Positions 58,943 to 64,000 of a stretch of 64,000 nucleotides of DNA are shown in pieces. Position 1 is the first letter of the stretch. Every line of letters starts with the position of its first letter. Origin of the DNA: Acetomicrobium hydrogeniformans (GTDB taxonomy: Bacteria > Synergistota > Synergistia > Synergistales > JAFGMB01). Below the pieces are notes generated by a model. That model was not told the origin of the DNA. It ran no database searches and was given only the letters and a program-made list of their open reading frames with translations. The stretch is from contig JAENYO010000010.1 of NCBI GenBank assembly GCA_016841745.1, positions 27,419 through 91,418 of the forward strand. Direction: 5' to 3'. The position numbers and the translations under genes are program-made.

Positions 58943-60237
58943 TGGATTTTTATATCTTGAACCTCGGGTGTGCAAAAAACCAGGTAGACAGCGAGAATCT
59001 AGCCGGCCTGCTTTCATCAGCTGGGCATCGGCTCGTATCAAATGTCGAGGATGCGGAAATTGCGATAGTGAATACCTGTGGATTCATTCAGCCTGCAGTT
59101 GAAGAAAGTGTAGATTCTATTCTTGAGCTTGAAATTCTGAAAGAAAAAGGAATTCTTAAGAAAATCGGGGTAGTTGGATGTCTGGTGAAAAGATACGGTG
59201 AGGAACTCAGAAAGGAACTTCCAACTGTTGATTTCTGGGCAGGACCTCAAGAATGGAGTAAGGTCCTCGCTTTTCTCAGCATAGAGAATAACCCTCCATC
59301 GAGACATTTAATGCCTGATGGCTCTTTCTGGAGCAGATATCTTAAGGTCAGTGAGGGATGCAATGAAAAATGCACCTATTGTACTATACCCTCTATCAGG
59401 GGGGCACTGAAAAGTATACCCATCGGAGAGATTATTTCTGAAGCTGTGACCCTCATCGAGAACGGAGCAATGGAGATCTGTGTAATTAGCCAGGATCCAA
59501 CTGCTTATGGTATGGATATTTACGGCAGACCCATGCTCAAGGAACTTATCCGCGAGTTTGACCGGTCTCTGCCGGAAGATATCTGGGTCAGACTTCTCTA
59601 TCTTCATCCGAAGCGGGTGGATAGAGAACTTATTGAAATGGTCCATAGCAGCAAGGTGATTCTTCCATATCTTGATATTCCGCTTCAACATGTCAATGCT
59701 ACTATTCTGAAATCAATGAAAAGGCTAGGTTCTGAACATGAAATGAAAAACATTTTTAGAATGGCCAGACAAATGGATCCCTTATTTGCATTAAGAACAA
59801 CTTTAATGGTCGGATATCCGGGTGAAACTGAGATCGAGTTCCAGCAGATTCTTGATTTTCTGGAAGAGATGGAACTCGACAGAGTGGGCGCGTTCCCATT
59901 TTATCCTGAAGAAGGGACTGTAGCTGCTTCCCTTCCAGGACAGGTTTCACAGGAAGAAAAACAGAGCAGATATTCGAGGCTTATGGAACTTCAGGAGGAA
60001 ATTTCTTTAAGGAGACAGAAACTTTTTGAGGGTAAAGAACTTGATATTCTTATCGAAGAGATTGATCCTGTAGAGAATATCGCTTGGGGACGATCATACC
60101 GGGATGCACCTGAAGTGGATGGTTCTGTATGTGTGCAGGACGCAAATGGCCTTGAAAAAGGTAAAGTAGTTAAGGTAATGGTAAATGAGGCTACTGAACA
60201 TGATCTTTTCTCAGAGGTACTGTCTTATGACCGGTAA
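58942..60237 (+). CDS. rimO: Ribosomal protein S12 methylthiotransferase RimO
   Basis: Radical-SAM methylthiotransferase, about 431 residues, modifying Asp of ribosomal protein S12. The MTTase domain holds its three cluster Cys in NLGCAKNQVDSE, VNTCGFI and GVVGCLVKRYGEEL; the radical-SAM CNEKCTYCTIPSIRG is near residue 139; a TRAM domain ends the protein. LGCAKNxVDSE and LYLHPKR favour RimO over MiaB. The ATG at 58942 overlaps the rodZ stop (TAATG), and the upstream start at 58897 would lie inside rodZ. The next gene overlaps its end by 11 bp. Confidence 0.94.
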   Translation: MDFYILNLGCAKNQVDSENLAGLLSSAGHRLVSNVEDAEIAIVNTCGFIQPAVEESVDSILELEILKEKGILKKIGVVGCLVKRYGEELRKELPTVDFWAGPQEWSKVLAFLSIENNPPSRHLMPDGSFWSRYLKVSEGCNEKCTYCTIPSIRGALKSIPIGEIISEAVTLIENGAMEICVISQDPTAYGMDIYGRPMLKELIREFDRSLPEDIWVRLLYLHPKRVDRELIEMVHSSKVILPYLDIPLQHVNATILKSMKRLGSEHEMKNIFRMARQMDPLFALRTTLMVGYPGETEIEFQQILDFLEEMELDRVGAFPFYPEEGTVAASLPGQVSQEEKQSRYSRLMELQEEISLRRQKLFEGKELDILIEEIDPVENIAWGRSYRDAPEVDGSVCVQDANGLEKGKVVKVMVNEATEHDLFSEVLSYDR

Positions 60238-60688
60238 AGAGAAGTTTTACGAATTGATCGCAACTGCAGGCGGTCTCGGAAAAATTGGGAAAATGCCCGG
60301 AACTCTGGGGTCTGTGCTGGCCTTTATTATTGCCATCTTTCTGCCGGTTAAATGGTGGGTTATACTGATAACTGTCGTTATTGGAACGATATCTTCTGAA
60401 AATTATCAGAACAGGACAGGGAGAAAGGATCCAGGCGAAGTGGTTATTGACGAAGTAGCCGGGACCTGGATAGCCATGTATGGCCTTCCGGCAGGTTTTG
60501 CCCTTCCGGCTCTTTTCCTGTTCAGGGTAGTGGATATCCTGAAGCCCGTACCTGTCTGCTCTGCAGAGAAACTTCCCGGTGGTCTGGGTATAATGGCGGA
60601 TGATGTTATAGGTGGAATAATGGTCAATGTTATCCTTGTATTGATCAACTGGTTATTTCTCAGGGGCGGCTTTTCTTTCCTCTCTTAA
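60227..60688 (+). CDS. pgpA: Phosphatidylglycerophosphatase A
   Basis: About 153 residues with three to four hydrophobic segments. GGLGKIGKMPGTLGSVLAF near residue 14, GEVVIDEVAGTWIAM near 68 and MADDVIGGIMVNV near 125 match the PgpA pattern of conserved Gly, Asp and Glu. It dephosphorylates phosphatidylglycerol phosphate in the inner membrane. The ATG at 60227 is chosen, eight bases after AGAGGT and overlapping the rimO end; the ATG at 60185 would add a leader lacking homology. Housekeeping role in lipid synthesis. Confidence 0.88.
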   Translation: MTGKEKFYELIATAGGLGKIGKMPGTLGSVLAFIIAIFLPVKWWVILITVVIGTISSENYQNRTGRKDPGEVVIDEVAGTWIAMYGLPAGFALPALFLFRVVDILKPVPVCSAEKLPGGLGIMADDVIGGIMVNVILVLINWLFLRGGFSFLS

Positions 60689-60709
60689 GACCTGTTTATG
60701 GGGGATATT

Positions 60710-61918
60710 ATGGAAACAGTGGTTTTTGTAGCTTTCGGAGACGAACTTCTCAGCGGATTGCGTTCTGAAAGTAACTGCTCATGGCTCGCGGCCAGATTTC
60801 ATGATGCAGGCTGGAAGGTAAAGGCCATAGAGATATTGGAGGACTCAGAAGAAGCGATTCACGAAGTCTTTCAAAGGTGGGTCGGTTCCGTAGGTCTGCT
60901 TATTACATCCGGAGGGCTTGGACCTACCCATGACGACAGGACAAGACAATCTATTGCATCTTATCTGAAATGTGATCTAAAAGCTGACTCTATAACATAT
61001 GACAGGATCGTCGATAGATACCAGGGAGAACTGAGAAGTATTATTGAAAGATCTCGGATACCACAGGGTCTTGTCCCTGAACTGTCAGAGGCGATCTACA
61101 ATCCTGCCGGTTCTGCCCTGGGGATTAAATTTTCAATAGCCGGGACAAAGGTTTTTTCTTTCCCGGGTATTCCTGCAGAGTACAAGGCTATGGCAGAACA
61201 GGAACTAGCCACTATACTTCAGCCGAAAGAGTGCTGGACATCCGTTCATGTTGTAGGATGGGCGGAGAGTACGCTTAAAGAAAATTTATCAGAAGTGATA
61301 CTTCAACCGGGGCTTCATGTATCGGTTCTACCTTCTCCCAATCTCATAGAGATTGTTATACGAGGTCCTGCTGAATCCATCAGAGAAGCGGAGGTTTCCA
61401 TCCGTACCTTGCTCCCATCGGACTGTCTCCCTAGAGGAATTAGCACTCTGGAAGAGGCGATTATGAAGGCGGCACTTTCCATGAAATGTGTTTTTTCCCT
61501 TGCAGAATCCTGCACGGGAGGTTTTATCGGGGCCCAGCTAACGGAAATTCCGGGAATATCTGAGGTGTTTTATGGCAGTGCGGTATGCTATAGCAATTCC
61601 TCAAAAGTTTCTCTTCTTGGTGTTCCTCAGGATTTGCTTTCCCGTTATGGTGCTGTCAGTTCAGAATGTGCAGCTGCTATGGCTTCCGGCAGCAGAAGGA
61701 TCTTTGATTCGGATTACGCTGCTTCGGTAACCGGTATCGCTGGTCCGGATGGAGGAACGCTGGATAAACCTGTTGGGACAGTATGGTTCGGCATAAGCAG
61801 TATTCGAGGTGAAACCACCTTTCACAGAATCCTTTCAGGCAACAGGTATATGATTAGAAGAAGAGCTAAAGCTATTGCGCTTGAACTCTTATGGAGGGAG
61901 ATCCTGAAGTGTATTTGA
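60710..61918 (+). CDS. cinA: CinA-family nicotinamide-nucleotide amidase
   Basis: About 402 residues with two domains. The N-terminal MoCF-like domain (residues 1-170: VFVAFGDELLSG, ITSGGLGPTHDDRTRQSIA, NPAGSALGIKF, FPGIPAEYKAMAEQEL) is the ADP-ribose pyrophosphatase part, and the C-terminal PncC domain (from about 245: SLAESCTGGFIGAQLTEIPG, GSAVCYSNSSK, VTGIAGPDGGTLDKPVGTVWFGI) is the NMN deamidase. It recycles pyridine nucleotides. ATG at 60710 is preferred since GGGGGAT lies before it; ATG at 60698 is an alternative. Adjacent to recA, as cinA often is. Confidence 0.92.
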   Translation: METVVFVAFGDELLSGLRSESNCSWLAARFHDAGWKVKAIEILEDSEEAIHEVFQRWVGSVGLLITSGGLGPTHDDRTRQSIASYLKCDLKADSITYDRIVDRYQGELRSIIERSRIPQGLVPELSEAIYNPAGSALGIKFSIAGTKVFSFPGIPAEYKAMAEQELATILQPKECWTSVHVVGWAESTLKENLSEVILQPGLHVSVLPSPNLIEIVIRGPAESIREAEVSIRTLLPSDCLPRGISTLEEAIMKAALSMKCVFSLAESCTGGFIGAQLTEIPGISEVFYGSAVCYSNSSKVSLLGVPQDLLSRYGAVSSECAAAMASGSRRIFDSDYAASVTGIAGPDGGTLDKPVGTVWFGISSIRGETTFHRILSGNRYMIRRRAKAIALELLWREILKCI

Positions 61919-62493
61919 ACGAAGTGGTTAGATGTTTTATTGCAGTTAACCCGGGAAAAAAGATTAGAACGGAAATATCCGACTGGATACAATCTCTCAA
62001 GAATAAAGCCCCTGGATTAAAATGGGTGAAAGATGAAGCTCTTCATATCACTTTGAAATTCTGTGGAGAAATTGAACTTAAGGATCTTATAAGACTGCAA
62101 TTCTTTCTGGATCAATTTTTCAGGGTTAATACGATGTCGTCTTTCCCGCTTACTCTAGGTAAGGCTGGTGCATTCCCTTCACTTCAGAGGCCAAGAACTT
62201 TATGGATTGGTATTGAAGAAGGACAGGATCATTTAATTTCCCTTGCCTCCTGCATGGAGGATATATGCAGGAAATCTGGCCTGTCTACTGACAAACGAAT
62301 CTTTCATCCCCATATAACAGTAGCAAGAGTAAAAAATGCCATTGATCTGGCTAGTTCTATGTGGTACGACTTTGAACACCATAATTTTACACATCTGAAA
62401 TGGGAAGTTAAAGAAGTCCAGCTTATACAAAGTAATCTTACTCCAGACGGTCCAATTTATACCACCTTGAGATCATATGGTCTTGTAAGGTAA
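61909..62493 (+). CDS. thpR: RNA 2',3'-cyclic phosphodiesterase (LigT/ThpR)
   Basis: A 2H-phosphoesterase of about 194 residues. The two catalytic HxTx motifs are visible: LHITLKFCGE near residue 44 and FHPHITVARVKN near 131, with the usual spacing. It opens RNA 2',3'-cyclic phosphate ends to 2'-phosphate in vitro; the cellular substrate is not settled. GTG at 61909 is favoured, eight bases after GGAGGGAG and overlapping the cinA stop; ATG at 61891 would use the SD itself as coding. It sits between cinA and recA, a common bacterial arrangement. Confidence 0.9.
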   Translation: MYLNEVVRCFIAVNPGKKIRTEISDWIQSLKNKAPGLKWVKDEALHITLKFCGEIELKDLIRLQFFLDQFFRVNTMSSFPLTLGKAGAFPSLQRPRTLWIGIEEGQDHLISLASCMEDICRKSGLSTDKRIFHPHITVARVKNAIDLASSMWYDFEHHNFTHLKWEVKEVQLIQSNLTPDGPIYTTLRSYGLVR

Positions 62494-62545
62494 ACAAATG
62501 TACTGGTTCCCTATTTTCTTAGTCGCAAATGAGGAGGCGTATTGA

Positions 62546-63664
62546 ATGGCTAAACAGAAGAGTTCCAAAACCAGGGAAGATGTGCTGGAAGTGGCTATAG
62601 AAGACATCCGAAGCAAGTTTGGAGAAGGCTCAATTATGCGGTTAGGAGATCCTCTTACCATTTCCGTAGAGGTTATTCCAACAGGCATTCTACCTCTTGA
62701 CGTTGCCCTTGGGATCGGAGGGCTCCCCAAGGGGCGGATCGTTGAGATCTTTGGACCGGAGGGTTCGGGTAAAACAACCGTTGCACTTCATGCCATAGCA
62801 GAAGCTCAGAAAAATGGAGGGGTAGCGGCATTCATTGATGCTGAACATGCCCTTGACCCAAGACTGGCTTCATCTATAGGAGTTGATATACAGTCCCTTT
62901 ATGTTGCCCAGCCTGATAGTGGAGAACAGGCTCTCTATGTTCTCGATACCCTTGTCAGGAGCAGCGCCGTTGATATGGTTGTTGTGGATTCAGTTGCTGC
63001 TCTGACTCCTCAGGCTGAAATAGATGGTAAGATCGGCGATAGTCAGGTAGGACTTCAGGCTAGACTAATGTCCTATGCGCTCAGAAGGCTTACTTCAGCC
63101 ATTTCAAAGAGTAACTGCGTAGTCATTTTTATCAATCAGCTAAGGGCAAAGATAAGCACAGGTTATTCTTCCGGCCCCCAGGAAACTACTACAGGCGGAA
63201 GGGCTCTTAAATTTTACAGTTCTCTGAGAATTGAAGTTAAGCGGGGGAAAAGTCTTACCAAGGGAGATGAGTTTCTGGGCCACGAACTATGGATAAAAGT
63301 TGTTAAGAACAAACAGGCCCCCCCCTTCAAGACTGCTCATACCTCTTTATTATATGGGAAGGGAGTTCCAAAGGGTATTGCAGTTCTTGATATGGCTATT
63401 GACCTCAATGTGGTTAAACGGAAGGGATCCTGGCTTGCTTACAAGGGTGAAACTCTTGGCCAGGGTAAGGAGAACGTGGCCAGTTATATAGAAGCACATC
63501 CCGACCTTATGGACGAGATAACGAATGAAGTGATGGTGAAGGTTTCAAATGACCTGGGATTTAATATTGCCCAGGAGATAACGGTGGAATCGCAGCCTGA
63601 GATCGGAAATGGCAAGTTAATCATAGAGGAAGGTATTTTGGAACTGGACATAGATAGCGACTGA
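62546..63664 (+). CDS. recA: Recombinase RecA
   Basis: Full-length RecA, 372 residues, ATP-dependent strand-exchange protein and SOS coprotease. Walker A GPEGSGKTT near residue 71, LIDAEHALDP-like AAFIDAEHALDPRLASSIGVD near 95, VVVDSVAALTPQAEIDG near 148, loop 2 region INQLRAKISTGYSSGPQETTTGGRALKFY near 200, and an acidic C-terminal tail (ELDIDSD). SD GAGGAGG precedes the ATG. No LexA-type SOS box is visible in the 52-bp gap, in keeping with expression from the upstream operon. Terminator follows. Confidence 0.98.
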   Translation: MAKQKSSKTREDVLEVAIEDIRSKFGEGSIMRLGDPLTISVEVIPTGILPLDVALGIGGLPKGRIVEIFGPEGSGKTTVALHAIAEAQKNGGVAAFIDAEHALDPRLASSIGVDIQSLYVAQPDSGEQALYVLDTLVRSSAVDMVVVDSVAALTPQAEIDGKIGDSQVGLQARLMSYALRRLTSAISKSNCVVIFINQLRAKISTGYSSGPQETTTGGRALKFYSSLRIEVKRGKSLTKGDEFLGHELWIKVVKNKQAPPFKTAHTSLLYGKGVPKGIAVLDMAIDLNVVKRKGSWLAYKGETLGQGKENVASYIEAHPDLMDEITNEVMVKVSNDLGFNIAQEITVESQPEIGNGKLIIEEGILELDIDSD

Positions 63665-63765
63665 ATAAGGAGTCATTCAGCCTATAAGAATAAAATATAC
63701 ATTCAACGTTCTTATCAGGATATTTCGGGAAAATTCCAAAGATAAAGCTGGATTACGAAAGAAAG

Positions 63766-63807
63766 AAAAGGCTGTATCCTTATATTTAAAAGAGATACAG
63801 CCTTTTT
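63766..63807 (+). terminator. Rho-independent terminator of recA
   Basis: AAAAGGCTGTATC and GATACAGCCTTTT form a 13-bp stem with a 15-base loop, followed by T residues. Confidence 0.9.
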
Positions 63808-64000
63808 GTATAGTTGTGCATCCCGTGAGTATGCAATAGGCATCAGGGGGTGACTATTAGAAAGTGTTGACAGGAATTCAGAAGACTAGTAAGATTACCA
63901 AGCACCCCGAAAACAGGGGGTCGCCTGCTAACTATTTAGCAGAATGCACCTTGACAGTTTTATAGGCAGGAAGAGAAAGAAGAGCGAGCCAGACAGGATT
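63808..64000. other. Unassigned right end of window
   Basis: No convincing gene. It has a short hairpin (CTGCTAA-CTAT-TTAGCAG, 63925-63942) and a 19-codon open frame from ATG 63943 to the edge without an SD. A short GTG frame from 63862 closes after 34 codons. The text between 63846 and 63880 has two similar GTGACTATTAG / GTGTTGACAGG steps, loosely like IS21-type terminal repeats, but the evidence stops at the window edge. Confidence 0.3.

Noticed and set aside
62494..62545. SOS box before recA
   Set aside because: No LexA-type dyad of the E. coli or Bacillus kind is visible in the short gap; recA appears to be read from the upstream string.
63846..64000. Possible left end of an IS21-like element
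   Set aside because: Two loosely similar GTGACTATTAG / GTGTTGACAGG steps are present, but no transposase reading frame or right end is inside the window. Too little to call.

Overview
The window reads as chromosomal DNA of an anaerobic, amino-acid-fermenting Gram-negative-type bacterium, most likely a member of the Synergistota. That placement is inferred from content: two Glu/Leu-type dehydrogenases, several aminotransferases, an asparaginase, a TRAP / D-aminoacylase / racemase locus, a selenoprotein, an archaeal-type CDC48 ATPase, and a rsmB-PASTA-rpe-rodZ-rimO-pgpA-cinA-thpR-recA string. No rRNA, tRNA, CRISPR array, prophage or complete insertion sequence was recognised. Coding density is high, TTG and GTG starts behind strong Shine-Dalgarno (SD) sequences are common, and many genes end in clear hairpin terminators.

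Layout. 1-7.5 kb: tail of a CBS-domain protein, metallo-beta-lactamase hydrolase, asparaginase, ROK kinase, LmeA-like protein, ABC-F ATPase, class II aldolase and an unknown protein. 7.8-8.6 kb: an acidic, Cys-rich membrane-anchored coiled-coil protein with an internal 51-bp duplication. 8.7-16.7 kb: PucR regulator, TRAP transporter, N-acyl-D-amino-acid deacylase and an alanine-racemase-fold enzyme, together a probable import and inversion route for N-acylated D-amino acids; a perfect 38-bp palindrome separates dctP from dctQ. 17-27.7 kb: lytic transglycosylase, HtpG, DMT exporter, nitroreductase, leucyl aminopeptidase, MnmE, two tandem PLP aminotransferases and an M48 protease. 27.8-28.05 kb: a 44-codon Ser/Cys peptide gene with its own strong promoter and terminator.

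28-34 kb: a probable serine-biosynthesis trio (class V aminotransferase, SerA, histidine phosphatase), then a VanZ-like protein and a large lytic transglycosylase. 34-40.2 kb: CDC48-type AAA ATPase, AspC-type aminotransferase, YhaM-like nuclease, RluA-family synthase and a selenoprotein gene whose in-frame UGA is followed by a bacterial SECIS-like hairpin. 40.5-46.4 kb: two glutamate-dehydrogenase-family genes, a PEP/pyruvate-binding protein and AsnRS. 46.7-53.2 kb: acyl-CoA ligase, HAD hydrolase, a MocR-type regulator whose PLP lysine is replaced by glutamine, a small membrane protein, a GntR/FCD regulator and a DegT-family aminotransferase. 53.3-63.7 kb: YugP-type protease, DUF6391 protein and the tightly packed rsmB-to-recA string.

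Functionally the window joins peptide and amino-acid catabolism (aminopeptidase, asparaginase, dehydrogenases, aminotransferases, D-amino-acid locus) with cell-envelope work (two lytic transglycosylases, PASTA protein, RodZ, PgpA) and RNA/translation maintenance (MnmE, RsmB, RimO, RluA, AsnRS, YhaM). The items most worth following up are the hidden selenoprotein, the lysine-less MocR protein with a dyad around its own -10, the small Ser/Cys peptide and the Cys/Glu-rich membrane protein. All functions are read from sequence motifs; no database search was run.
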